The notes: generated by a model not told the origin, from the sequence alone. Positions 1 to 6,713 are shown, counted from the stretch's first letter. The stretch: DNA of 11,110 nucleotides from an uncultured Saprospiraceae bacterium (GCA_937930625.1 CALHBW010000393.1:1-11110), one strand, 5' to 3'. Translations and numbers: made by a program.

Positions 1-1
1 G

Positions 2-646
2 GGGGGCGGTACGATTGTCAAACAATTGGATAGGCTGGATTATAATGTAGAAGTCGTAGAAATAGATGAACGGGTAAAAGATGTTTCGATTGAATATTTT
101 GGAATGGACCCGAATACCATTGTTCACATTGACGATGCGCGGCATTTTCTTAAAACCGTCGATAAAAAATATGACATCATAATTTATGATACTTTTCTGA
201 GCGAATCTGTACCCGAACATCTACTAACCATCGAAGGTTTTGAAGATGCCAAACAAAAACTCAAAAAAGGCGGGATGATTATGACCAATTTTTATGGTTA
301 CATTAAAGGAGAAAGAGGCAAAGCGGCGCGGTCCGTTCACAAGACTTTGAGCCAATCCGGTTTCATGGTTGATGTACTCGCCACACCCGGCGAAGAGGCA
401 AATCGCAATCTAATTTTTTTAGCAAGTCTGGAAGAGAAAGACTTTACATACGTCAATTATAGTGAACCTAATTATCCGACGATTACCAATTTGTACGACT
501 ATTTTATCGACAATAGATTTTTGGATACTTCGGATGGTGTTATTTTGAGTGATAAAAAACCGCGATTGTCAAAATTGTATTTACCTGCTGCAAGAGAATG
601 GAAAAAAAATTATAATAACTATTATAGAAAACATTTTCTGAAATAA
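2..646 (+). CDS. Spermidine-synthase-like protein, 3' part (5' end outside window)
   Basis: The frame is open from the first base, so the gene begins upstream; the in-frame TTG at 26 is an internal Leu codon, not a start. Visible motifs are those of the Rossmann methyltransferase fold of spermidine synthase: a GGGT loop for the adenosyl cofactor at the very beginning, the acidic VEIDERV strand end, DDARHFL, and YDIIIYDTF followed by SVPEHLLT. True aminopropyltransferases normally have a D-x-x-D-P motif after the YD strand. Here it reads DTFLSESVPEHLLT, which instead matches the spermidine-synthase-like domains often fused behind membrane segments. I therefore infer a C-terminal domain of such a fused membrane protein rather than a polyamine biosynthetic enzyme, but the missing N-terminus would decide this. 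The stop is TAA at 644. The next gene starts 204 bases on. Confidence 0.8.
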   Translation, partial: GGGTIVKQLDRLDYNVEVVEIDERVKDVSIEYFGMDPNTIVHIDDARHFLKTVDKKYDIIIYDTFLSESVPEHLLTIEGFEDAKQKLKKGGMIMTNFYGYIKGERGKAARSVHKTLSQSGFMVDVLATPGEEANRNLIFLASLEEKDFTYVNYSEPNYPTITNLYDYFIDNRFLDTSDGVILSDKKPRLSKLYLPAAREWKKNYNNYYRKHFLK

Positions 647-702
647 TAACAGCATAATTTTTGAGTTAAAATTTGATAAAACGCTGTATTCTTATGAACT
701 TG

Positions 703-827
703 CGTAACACTTCAGCACTTTCCACGTTCTTTATATTGAAATAAAAATAAAATGTGAACCGAGTTACGTAATACAGATATTTCACTATAAACCCACTCGA
801 AGTACAGACAAGAATGTCTGTGTTACG
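703..827. repeat. Small inverted repeats upstream of the adaptor gene
   Basis: CGTAACAC at 703-710 is matched in reverse complement by GTGTTACG at 820-827. Just inside the right copy sits a compact hairpin, ACAGACA (804-810), loop AGAA, TGTCTGT (815-821). A further GTTACGTAA lies near 764-772. The hairpin ends about 30 bases before the adaptor start codon. It could be a remnant of a dispersed repeat or a regulatory hairpin; nothing in the sequence separates these options. I see no TAnnTTTG promoter box between 647 and 850. Confidence 0.4.
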
Positions 828-850
828 TTTTCATTCAAAATTAAACCCAT

Positions 851-2137
851 ATGAATGGTAAAATATTTTTTCTATTACTTTTTCTACTCCTGATTGGTGC
901 AGGTGGCTGGTATATCAGTCAGCAAGGCAAAGGAGGGCAACAAAGCAAAGCCGTCAAGGTAGCTGCCAAATACGGCAACTTGGATGTGGTCGTCACCTCT
1001 ACGGGCGAATTGAAAGCCAAAAGCTCTACCAAAATACGCGGACCACAAGGTTTGCGTGGTATTGGTCAAGTTAAAATCTTGGAACTCGTACCGGAAGGCA
1101 CGATAGTCAAAAAAGGTGAATTTGTAGCCCGCCTCGACGAATCTGAACTCGACAAACGCAAGGATGAGTACCAAGACCGCGTGATAGATGCCCGCGCACA
1201 AGTCAAAGAGGTAGAGCGAGATACGGCGATTACATTGAGTAAATTGCGCGACAGAATCAAGGAACTCGAATTTAGTATCGAGAACAAACGAAAGGAGGTC
1301 GGTATCAATATTTACGAACCGCAAGAAGTGCAAGACCGCGTACAGAGCGAACTCGAAAAACTCCAACGCGACTACGATACCGAAATCAAGAATTATGCCC
1401 TCGAAGTCGGCAAGGCAGATGCCAAAGTCAATAAGGTATTGTCCGAAAAAAATAAGCAATACAAAAAGGTAAAAGATACCCGTAAAATGAGCAAACAATT
1501 TACCGTAACTGCACCGAGCGATGGTATGATTGTGTATGAGCGCGACCGTTGGCAAGGTGGTAAAATCACAACGGGTTCTACGATTAGTTCGTGGAATTCG
1601 GTAGTGGCGAGTTTGCCGGATTTGAGCGTGATGGTATCCGAAACTTACGTCAATGAGATTGACATTAGCGGCGTAAAAATCGGTCAAAAAGTAGAGATGA
1701 AAGTCGATGCTTTACCCGACAAGACTTACGAAGGCGAAGTCATTTATATTGGCAATATCGGTCAGCAACGTCCCGGTTTTGATGCCAAAGTATTTGATAT
1801 TAAAATTGAAATTATGGGGCAAGACACCCTCTTGCGCCCGTCGATGACAACCTCTAATGCCATTCTTACCGAATCATTTGAAGATGTGACTTATATTCCC
1901 CTCGAAGCCTTGCACAGCAATGAGGATGTCAATTTTGTTTTTATGGATAAAAACGGCTCTACCATTCGTCAAGAAGTCATTGCAGGCGAATACAATAACG
2001 CTCAAGTCATCATCAAAACAGGCTTAGGAAAAGATGATGAAATCTATCTTTCCATTCCCGAAAACCCCGATGATTTAGAGTTGATAAAATTAGAAGAAAA
2101 CGAAAAAGAAAAATTCACACAGAAGATGAATGAGTGA
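851..2137 (+). CDS. MacA/HlyD-type periplasmic adaptor subunit of an ABC efflux system
   Basis: A 428-residue membrane-fusion protein that should bridge an inner-membrane ABC permease and an outer-membrane channel. Residues 5-22 form a hydrophobic N-terminal membrane anchor. A first half-lipoyl segment lies around 72-96 (ILELVPEGTIVKKGEFVARLDES). A long, charged, heptad-like stretch at about 97-212 should be the coiled-coil hairpin. The second half-lipoyl segment follows at about 217-242 (FTVTAPSDGMIVYERDRW). A beta-barrel domain (about 253-340) and a membrane-proximal domain (about 345-403) complete the usual order, and the length is normal. The ATG at 851 is chosen because it directly precedes the membrane anchor. 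No Shine-Dalgarno is seen, as is usual in this phylum. The permease gene follows after 136 bases, probably co-transcribed. The last codons and the TGA (2135-2137) overlap one arm of an inverted repeat. The substrate cannot be inferred. Confidence 0.9.
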   Translation: MNGKIFFLLLFLLLIGAGGWYISQQGKGGQQSKAVKVAAKYGNLDVVVTSTGELKAKSSTKIRGPQGLRGIGQVKILELVPEGTIVKKGEFVARLDESELDKRKDEYQDRVIDARAQVKEVERDTAITLSKLRDRIKELEFSIENKRKEVGINIYEPQEVQDRVQSELEKLQRDYDTEIKNYALEVGKADAKVNKVLSEKNKQYKKVKDTRKMSKQFTVTAPSDGMIVYERDRWQGGKITTGSTISSWNSVVASLPDLSVMVSETYVNEIDISGVKIGQKVEMKVDALPDKTYEGEVIYIGNIGQQRPGFDAKVFDIKIEIMGQDTLLRPSMTTSNAILTESFEDVTYIPLEALHSNEDVNFVFMDKNGSTIRQEVIAGEYNNAQVIIKTGLGKDDEIYLSIPENPDDLELIKLEENEKEKFTQKMNE

Positions 2138-2249
2138 ATTGGAAATGAGTAAATGAATAGATGACTAAATGAGTAAATATCATTAACACATTTAATCATT
2201 TTTACATTGAAAATTATTCACTCATTCACTCATTCAAAATTCACTCATT
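2129..2249. repeat. Octamer-word inverted repeat between adaptor and permease genes
   Basis: AATGAGTGAATT at 2129-2140 is perfectly complementary to AATTCACTCATT at 2238-2249, and a weaker stem continues inward with scattered mismatches. The left arm is a tandem run of degenerate octamers (ATGAGTAA, ATGAATAG, ATGACTAA, ATGAGTAA) at about 2145-2178. The right arm is made of CATTCACT-like words. The outer stem includes the adaptor stop codon. The non-Watson-Crick pairs are mixed A-C and G-T, so the pattern does not point to RNA from one strand. It may reduce read-through into the permease gene, or be a passive repeat. Confidence 0.7.
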
Positions 2250-2273
2250 GGAAATGAAATACTCACACTTACT

Positions 2274-3569
2274 ATGCGTTTATTCTCCAATTTTAACACA
2301 GCATTAGAGGCGGTTTTCACCAATCGGCTAAGGGCATTGCTGACGGCATTGGGCATTATGTTTGGTGTGGCGGCGGTGATTGCTATGTTGGCGATAGGTA
2401 CGGGTGCGCGACAGGAGTTGTTGGAGCAAATGAAACTCATCGGCTCCAATAATATTGTTATCAAAACGGTATTGGAAGAGGAAGAAAAAACGATAGATAA
2501 AAAGACCGCCAAACGCGCCTTTTCGCCCGGCTTGTCGATGGAAGATGTACGCGCAATAGAAGCGCACATTCCTACCGTAGAAGCCATAAGTCCTGAATTT
2601 ATATTAGCTGCCAAAGCCATCCGAAAAGGGCGTAGCGAAGAAGTGCGATGCGTGGGGGTTCGCAATGCTTTTTTTGAATTGAATAACCTGAAAATTGACC
2701 GGGGCAGTACTTTTCATGCCTTGCAAATGAAAGATGGTTTGCCCGTCTGTATCATCGGTAAAAATGTACAAACCAAACTATTTGGCGGCGAAAATCCCAT
2801 TGGCAAAAAAATAAAATGCAACGATACATGGCTGACCATTATCGGTGTATTGGGACGACGCTATGCGACCAAAGGCGGACTCGAAAATCTGGGTATTCGC
2901 GATTATAATTCCGACATTTACGTACCCATAAAAACGGCTTTGTTGCGCTTTGAAAACCGCGCCTTGCTGACCTCTTACATGCTTCAAAATAAAAAAGACG
3001 AAGAACCAAATCTAAATTACAACCAATTGGACCGCCTCGTCATTCGCGTAAAAAACACCGCACAACTGGAAGCCACTGCCGACATCATCGGACGTATGCT
3101 CAAACGCCGCCACTGGAAAGTTGCCGATTACGAAATCACTATCCCCGAACTCTTGCTCAAACAACAACAACGTACACAGGATATTTTCAACATTGTACTT
3201 GGTGCCATTGCGGGTATTTCGCTGCTTGTCGGTGGCATTGGCATTATGAATATCATGCTTGCATCTGTCATGGAACGCATCAAAGAAATCGGTTTGCGCC
3301 GTTCGCTTGGTGCTACTCGTCGCGATATTGTACAGCAGTTCGTTTTTGAAGCTGTTTTTATCAGTCTCATTGGTGGTATCGTTGGTGTCGCATTGGGTTT
3401 ATTGCTCGCCGAAGCGGTGGCGCGTATCGCCGAAATTCCAACCATCGTTTCTCTTTGGTCTATTGGGCTTGCTTTTGGTGTTTCGGTGGCGATTGGATTG
3501 TTGTTTGGTATCGTTCCCGCCCGACGTGCGGCAAAGCTGGATCCTATTACTGCTTTGAGGAATGATTAG
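2274..3569 (+). CDS. MacB/FtsX-type ABC transporter permease
   Basis: A 431-residue permease of the MacB type. A first membrane helix lies at about 21-42, following the typical opening NRLRALLTALGIMFGVAAV. A periplasmic MacB core domain covers about 43-295. The FtsX domain has three more helices at about 303-330, 354-380 and 391-416. The cytoplasmic coupling segment ERIKEIGLRRSLGATRRD (334-351) and the family ending PARRAAKLDPITALRND are both present. There is no nucleotide-binding domain, in contrast to E. coli MacB, where it is fused at the N-terminus. A separate LolD/MacB-type ATPase is therefore needed, and none is in the window. The ATG at 2274 gives the expected short cytoplasmic N-terminus. 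The adaptor lies just upstream, so the pair most likely exports a small molecule, peptide or lipid-linked substrate through the envelope. Confidence 0.9.
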   Translation: MRLFSNFNTALEAVFTNRLRALLTALGIMFGVAAVIAMLAIGTGARQELLEQMKLIGSNNIVIKTVLEEEEKTIDKKTAKRAFSPGLSMEDVRAIEAHIPTVEAISPEFILAAKAIRKGRSEEVRCVGVRNAFFELNNLKIDRGSTFHALQMKDGLPVCIIGKNVQTKLFGGENPIGKKIKCNDTWLTIIGVLGRRYATKGGLENLGIRDYNSDIYVPIKTALLRFENRALLTSYMLQNKKDEEPNLNYNQLDRLVIRVKNTAQLEATADIIGRMLKRRHWKVADYEITIPELLLKQQQRTQDIFNIVLGAIAGISLLVGGIGIMNIMLASVMERIKEIGLRRSLGATRRDIVQQFVFEAVFISLIGGIVGVALGLLLAEAVARIAEIPTIVSLWSIGLAFGVSVAIGLLFGIVPARRAAKLDPITALRND

Positions 3570-3616
3570 GGCAGTTAGCCGTTAATTCGTGTACTCGTTA
3601 TTCGTTTTACAGTTTA

Positions 3617-3641
3617 TTGATAATGAGTAATTTATTATCAA
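3617..3641. terminator. Possible hairpin terminator after the permease gene
   Basis: TTGATAAT (3617-3624) and ATTATCAA (3634-3641) form an 8-bp AT-rich stem with a 9-base loop, 48 bases after the permease stop. No T-run follows directly, so this is a weak candidate. Confidence 0.3.
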
Positions 3642-3665
3642 GAATGGCTACCTTTTTAAGTTTGC

Positions 3666-3864
3666 TTACAGGATAAAGGGTTTTCTCATAAAAAAATAAT
3701 TCGTTGATAATCAGTTAAATAAGAAATTGTAAAATCTACCCTTTTCCTCCCCCCAACCCCCTCCAAAGGGGGACATATTACCTTGAAAATCAACGGACTC
3801 TCCCCCTTTGGAGGGGGTTGGGGGGAGGAAAATACGTTTTATGAGAAAACCCTTTTACAGGATA
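3666..3864. mobile_element. MITE-like element with 18-bp terminal inverted repeats and 10-bp direct repeats
   Basis: The direct repeat TTACAGGATA occurs at 3666-3675 and 3855-3864. Immediately inside each copy are perfect 18-bp inverted ends: AAGGGTTTTCTCATAAAA at 3676-3693, and its reverse complement at 3837-3854. The direct repeat stops exactly where the inverted ends begin (C versus T outside, A versus T inside), as expected for a target-site duplication made by transposition. The element is 179 bp and has no transposase. Its interior holds a second, 32-bp inverted repeat. A 9-12 bp duplication is the size made by some IS4-like elements, but the family cannot be assigned from this alone. 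Confidence 0.65.
3742..3832. repeat. 32-bp perfect inverted repeat, C-rich then G-rich, inside the MITE-like element
   Basis: Bases 3742-3773 and 3801-3832 are perfect reverse complements over 32 bp with a 27-base spacer. The arms are strongly strand-skewed: the left has runs of six and five C, the right runs of five and six G. I recall similar CCCCCTTTGGAGGGGG-type words as dispersed repeats in Bacteroidota genomes, which I could not check. The structure would fold as a very stable hairpin in either transcript. Confidence 0.9.
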
Positions 3865-3866
3865 TT

Positions 3867-3950
3867 ACTCGTCTGACGAAGGTTTTTGTGAAATGTAGTG
3901 ATTTGTCTCATAAAATATTCGCACTGAATAAAGTGATTCGTCTGACGAGT
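3867..3950. repeat. Two CGTCTGACG palindromes in inverted orientation
   Basis: ACTCGTCTGACGAA (3867-3880) and TTCGTCTGACGAGT (3937-3950) are reverse complements except for the central base, and each contains the self-complementary core CGTC-T-GACG. The first copy lies just outside the right direct repeat of the neighbouring element. It may be an operator-like site pair or a small repeat; no gene nearby is clearly placed to use it. Confidence 0.4.
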
Positions 3951-3988
3951 ATTCGCTTTAGGCAAACAAAACACCATGTAACCCCACG

Positions 3989-4019
3989 TTTGGAATTTGG
4001 AATTTGGAATTTGGAATTT
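3989..4019. repeat. Tandem heptamer TTTGGAA, about 4.4 copies
   Basis: Four exact head-to-tail copies of TTTGGAA fill 3989-4016, followed by TTT. The array lies just beyond the stop codon of the minus-strand HNH gene. The same heptamer, in reverse complement (TTCCAAA), appears twice after atpC at about 9378-9391. Perfect short-unit arrays of this kind can expand or contract by slippage. Confidence 0.9.
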
Positions 4020-4027
4020 CTCAAAAA

Positions 4028-4336
4028 TTATCGTTTAGATTTTTTCCGATTCGTCGTATGATTGGATTGATAAAATGACGGATGTTTTTTGGCTACCCAC
4101 TTCACAAAACTCTGCATGTCCTCATGTGCAAGGAGTTTTTCGACCGTATTGTACGTATCTTTCAATTCCTTTTCTGTGAATAACGAGTGGATTTTCTGAT
4201 GACATATATTATGTATCATAACCGTTTCTCCGTGTGCGCCGCCTTTTGATTTTGGGGTAAGGTGGTGCCTGGAGATATTTTCGTCGCCCAGTTCGCGTTG
4301 GCAGATTGGGCAAATTGAGATTTGCGTATCGTTCAT
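4028..4336 (-). CDS. Small HNH endonuclease-like protein
   Basis: A 102-residue protein with the HNH/McrA fold signature. A zinc-knuckle-like pair CPIC is near the N-terminus. It is followed by the first-histidine motif ISRHHLTPKSKGG, the central N in IHNICHQKIH, and the closing histidine of that motif. The rest, FTEKELKDTYNTVEKLLAHEDMQSFVKWVAKKHPSFY, looks like the conserved tail of this small stand-alone family. The start is set at the ATG (4334-4336). The longer frame to 4363 would need a TTG start and only adds residues before the conserved region. The second zinc-binding pair of larger HNH proteins is reduced to single cysteines. DNA nicking or cleavage is the family expectation; the cellular role is unknown. 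It is transcribed divergently from the secreted-protein gene and has no partner gene. Confidence 0.85.
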   Translation of the reverse strand: MNDTQISICPICQRELGDENISRHHLTPKSKGGAHGETVMIHNICHQKIHSLFTEKELKDTYNTVEKLLAHEDMQSFVKWVAKKHPSFYQSNHTTNRKKSKR

Positions 4337-4439
4337 TGCTCTAATATTGATATATCGCGTCAATACAGCACATTATTACCGAATTGTATTTTTCTTAAAA
4401 TTAAGATAAAATCATAATATCATTACTGTGAATAACTCG

Positions 4440-4447
4440 TATATTTG
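4440..4447 (+). promoter_or_regulatory. Candidate Bacteroidota -7 box upstream of the secreted-protein gene
   Basis: TATATTTG fits the TAnnTTTG consensus of the Bacteroidota primary sigma factor and would give a leader of about 60 bases to the ATG at 4515. The region around 4417-4420 has no TTTG box at the expected -33 position, which lowers confidence. Confidence 0.35.
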
Positions 4448-4514
4448 AAGATTATTTTTTAATAAAAACAAAGCAGACGAAAATCAGTTTGTTCTGTTGC
4501 TAAATCTACACAAA

Positions 4515-5450
4515 ATGAAAAGAACTTTACTACTATTTTTTGCGTGCCTTCCTTTAATGATGAACGCGCAACTCACTGTTGACGATTTTGATTCCTACAC
4601 GCCCGGTACGTTTGATACCCAATGGACTTCCGGTGAATGGGTTGGCTGGTACAATGCACCTTCCAGTGTAGCTATAAGCGATGCGTATGCCAATAGCGGC
4701 AGCAATTCGATGGAAATAGAACAGGATGACGACATCGTTGCCTTACTCGGAATACTTGATGCCGGAGTTGCTACAATTTCTTTCATGCAGTACCTTCCGA
4801 CCGGAAATGGCGGATATTTCAATCTTCAAAACAATTACACCGATACTCAAGGTGCTTGGGCAATGGAGGTGTATTTTTCGGACGAAGTGGTACCGACCGG
4901 ACGTTTACTCGCCGGTGGGGCAGATGAGACTTTTACTATTATACACGACACATGGGTAGAAAATCGTATAGAAGCAGACTTTAACTCCATGATAGCTTCT
5001 TATTATTACAACGATGTCTTGGTATATAGCTGGGCACTAAATACAATACCTGACGGTAGTGCAGGTCCCAATCAGCTCAATGCCATCAATTTCTATGGGG
5101 CTTGTTTTGATATAGGAGGCGGTTGTGCTGCTTTGGCGTATTACGATGATGTCTCTGTCGAATATAATCCGGTGAATATAGAACAGCCAATTGGATTTGT
5201 TGATGCCCTCAGCATTTTTCCGAATCCGACTTCGGGGCAATTTACATTCGACATCACGCTGGCAGAAACCAAAAATGTGGCGGTAGAAATCTACAACGCA
5301 CAAGGTCAGCACATCACTACCGAGCGCATTGGCAATACACAAGGCGGCGAATTTACGATGGATTTATCCGCAGTAAGTTCGGGTTTGTACTTTGCCAAGT
5401 TTTTGATTGGTGAACAAGTATTGACGCAGCAAATTATGATTCAGAGGTAA
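4515..5450 (+). CDS. Secreted protein with T9SS type A C-terminal sorting domain
   Basis: A 311-residue exported protein. Residues 1-18 are a classical signal peptide (MKRTLLLFFACLPLMMNA, cleavage before Q19). Residues 20-220 read like a beta-rich, jelly-roll domain of the carbohydrate-binding or concanavalin type: FDSYTPGTF near the start, NAINFYG and YYDDVSVEY near the end, with a possible disulfide between C197 and C204. The last 80 residues are a Por secretion/T9SS type A domain: SIFPNPTSGQFTFDI from about 233, VEIYNAQGQ, LSAVSSGLYFAKF, and the terminal basic QIMIQR. The protein should cross the outer membrane by the type IX system and be released or surface-attached. The start is the ATG at 4515; the frame could be opened from a TTG at 4497, but that would bury the signal peptide. 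The ligand is not evident. The gene converges on the GNAT pair across a long hairpin. Confidence 0.9.
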   Translation: MKRTLLLFFACLPLMMNAQLTVDDFDSYTPGTFDTQWTSGEWVGWYNAPSSVAISDAYANSGSNSMEIEQDDDIVALLGILDAGVATISFMQYLPTGNGGYFNLQNNYTDTQGAWAMEVYFSDEVVPTGRLLAGGADETFTIIHDTWVENRIEADFNSMIASYYYNDVLVYSWALNTIPDGSAGPNQLNAINFYGACFDIGGGCAALAYYDDVSVEYNPVNIEQPIGFVDALSIFPNPTSGQFTFDITLAETKNVAVEIYNAQGQHITTERIGNTQGGEFTMDLSAVSSGLYFAKFLIGEQVLTQQIMIQR

Positions 5451-5453
5451 ATG

Positions 5454-5544
5454 AAATGAGTAGATGAGTAGATGATGAGATGAGTAAATATTTTTATTTC
5501 TGCATAATATTTACTCATTTCGTCATCTATTTATTTACTCATTT
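5454..5544 (+). terminator. 39-bp octamer-word hairpin between convergent genes
   Basis: Bases 5454-5492 pair with 5506-5544 without interruption in plus-strand RNA: 34 Watson-Crick and 5 G-U pairs around a 13-base loop. The innermost 13 bp (ATGAGTAAATATT and its complement) are perfect. The left arm is made of octamers (ATGAGTAG, ATGAGTAG, ATGATGAG, ATGAGTAA). The right arm is made of ATTTACTC-like octamers. It begins 4 bases after the T9SS-protein stop codon, and its right arm contains the last codons and stop of the minus-strand GNAT gene. It probably terminates or protects transcripts, although no T-run follows. The plus-strand assignment rests on the G-U pattern and is inference. Confidence 0.6.
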
Positions 5545-6085
5545 GTTGGTACTCGCGCTTGGTGAGGCGGTATTGAATTAGGGTGTGAAATTGCCCGTTT
5601 TGATACATATCATCAACCAATTCGGCTTCTTGTATCATGTTATTTTTTGCCATCACTTTGCCGGATTGAGGATTGTCTAACTTATGAACGGCTTGTATTT
5701 TATTCAAATTTAAAGTCTCAAAACCAAATTCTAACACCGCGCCCAATGCCTCCGTCATGTAACCCTTTCCCCAGAATAGCTCACCTATCCAATAGCCAAT
5801 CACAGCCTTTTGATGTTCCTTTTTAATGTGTAAACCAATACCGCCGATAAATTCCCCCGTAGTTGTCAAACCAATCCGAAAAATGTAAGCCGTCTGTTTT
5901 TCAAACTCTGTACGCGACCTATTCAGCCAGAAAATAGCATCTTTTTCGGCGTAAGGGTAGGGCATGGTTCGCAGAATTTTGGAGACATTCGGATTGCCGG
6001 CATATGCCGTAATCGTGGGAATGTCACTGATTTCTAATTGTCCCAAAGTGAGGCGCGAAGTGTGTAATGTTGGAAATGTTTTCAT
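5531..6085 (-). CDS. GNAT family N-acetyltransferase (RimJ/RimL-like), copy 2
   Basis: A 184-residue GNAT acetyltransferase that should transfer the acetyl group of acetyl-CoA to an amine, possibly a protein N-terminus or a small molecule. The opening LHTSRLTLGQLEISD is the typical RimJ/RimL start. The acetyl-CoA-binding motif A lies at about 95-116 (IGYWIGELFWGKGYMTEAL), followed by LNKIQAV and the NPQSGKVMAKNNM segment. The start is the ATG at 6083-6085; a TTG seven codons upstream would extend the frame but has no support. It lies 73 bases downstream of its paralogue on the same strand, with the same length and about 65% identity (120 of 184 positions, counted by eye). The final QMSK and the TAA are encoded inside the octamer hairpin arm. 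The substrate is unknown. Confidence 0.9.
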   Translation of the reverse strand: MKTFPTLHTSRLTLGQLEISDIPTITAYAGNPNVSKILRTMPYPYAEKDAIFWLNRSRTEFEKQTAYIFRIGLTTTGEFIGGIGLHIKKEHQKAVIGYWIGELFWGKGYMTEALGAVLEFGFETLNLNKIQAVHKLDNPQSGKVMAKNNMIQEAELVDDMYQNGQFHTLIQYRLTKREYQQMSK

Positions 6086-6136
6086 TATTAATTCAAATTG
6101 GTACAATTCAATATTCTACGTAAAAAAGTATCATAC

Positions 6137-6173
6137 ATTTACTCATTTCGTCATCTATTCATTTACTCATTTG
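6137..6173. repeat. Second copy of the octamer-word arm, after the first GNAT gene
   Basis: The 37 bases at 6137-6173 match 5509-5545 at 36 positions. The one difference (C6160 versus T5532) makes the stop TGA here and TAA there. Unlike the 5454-5544 locus, no complementary arm is found nearby, so this copy cannot form the long hairpin. It appears to have been copied together with the GNAT gene. Confidence 0.85.
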
Positions 6174-6713
6174 ATGATATTCGCGCTTGGTGAGGCGATA
6201 TTGCATTTCCGTCACAAACTTTCCGAGCTTGAATTGAGTATCCACAAATTCCGCTTCTTTTATCATACCATTATTCACCATGACTTTACCCGAAGCCGGA
6301 TTGTACGTGTAATACTTCGCATAAATTTTATTCAATTCCAATTCTTCAAAACCAAATTTCAATATAGCGCGTAGGGCTTCCGTTGCATAACCTTTATTCC
6401 AAAATGGTTCGCCAATCCAATACCCGACTTCGGCTTTATGGTGTTCTTTTTTGAGATGCAAACCCATTCCGCCGATAAACTCATTCGTCTCTTTCAAGCC
6501 GAGTTTGAAAATATATTCCGCTTGATTCTCAAAACCTTGTCGTGCCATATTCAACCAGAAAATCGCGTCTTTCTCGCGGTAAGGTTGCGATAGGTCACGG
6601 AGGTTATTCGCAATATTCGGATTGTCGGCATATTCCACGATTCTCGGAATATCGCTGACTTCTAATTGACCTAAAATAAGGCGTGAGGTGTGTAAAGTTG
6701 GAAATTCGGTCAT
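6159..6713 (-). CDS. GNAT family N-acetyltransferase (RimJ/RimL-like), copy 1
   Basis: A 184-residue GNAT protein starting at an ATG (6711-6713). It has the same architecture as its neighbour: LHTSRLILGQLEVSD at the N-terminus, motif A at about 95-116 (VGYWIGEPFWNKGYATEAL), ELNKIYAK, and NPASGKVMVNNGM. It aligns with the downstream copy without any gap. Conservation is highest at both ends (FPTLHTSRL and QYRLTKREY) and in motif A. It is lowest at about 131-170 and 161-170, where substrate contacts could differ. This pattern suggests an old tandem duplication followed by divergence of specificity, with the ends possibly kept alike by conversion. No TAnnTTTG box is seen upstream on the minus strand. 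The last codons QMSK and the TGA lie in the octamer repeat. Confidence 0.9.
   Translation of the reverse strand: MTEFPTLHTSRLILGQLEVSDIPRIVEYADNPNIANNLRDLSQPYREKDAIFWLNMARQGFENQAEYIFKLGLKETNEFIGGMGLHLKKEHHKAEVGYWIGEPFWNKGYATEALRAILKFGFEELELNKIYAKYYTYNPASGKVMVNNGMIKEAEFVDTQFKLGKFVTEMQYRLTKREYHQMSK

Larger units (their letters stand above)
3570..4027. other. Non-coding stretch between the permease gene and the HNH gene
   Basis: This 458-base stretch holds, in order: a run of GTTA/GTAC-type words ending in C at about 3575-3610, a weak hairpin (3617-3641), a MITE-like element with direct repeats (3666-3864), paired CGTCTGACG palindromes (3867-3950) and a heptamer array (3989-4019). A 92-codon open frame from 3783 to 4061 is generated by the repeat itself and shows no protein-like features. 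Confidence 0.7.

Noticed and set aside
26..646. A complete protein starting at the TTG at 26
   Set aside because: The glycine-rich cofactor loop lies upstream of this codon in the same open frame, so the gene is cut by the window edge.
884..1687. A 267-codon open frame on the minus strand
   Set aside because: It lies entirely within the adaptor gene, whose plus-strand product has a complete family architecture. The opposite frame is rich in Phe and Tyr, as expected from reading the complement of Lys/Glu/Asp-rich coding.
3989..4019. Possible CRISPR-like array
   Set aside because: The units are 7 bases with no spacers, so this is a simple tandem repeat.
3783..4061. A 92-codon open frame on the plus strand
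   Set aside because: It is made of the inverted repeat, the CGTCTGACG palindromes and the heptamer array, and overlaps the end of the HNH gene. The translation has no domain character.
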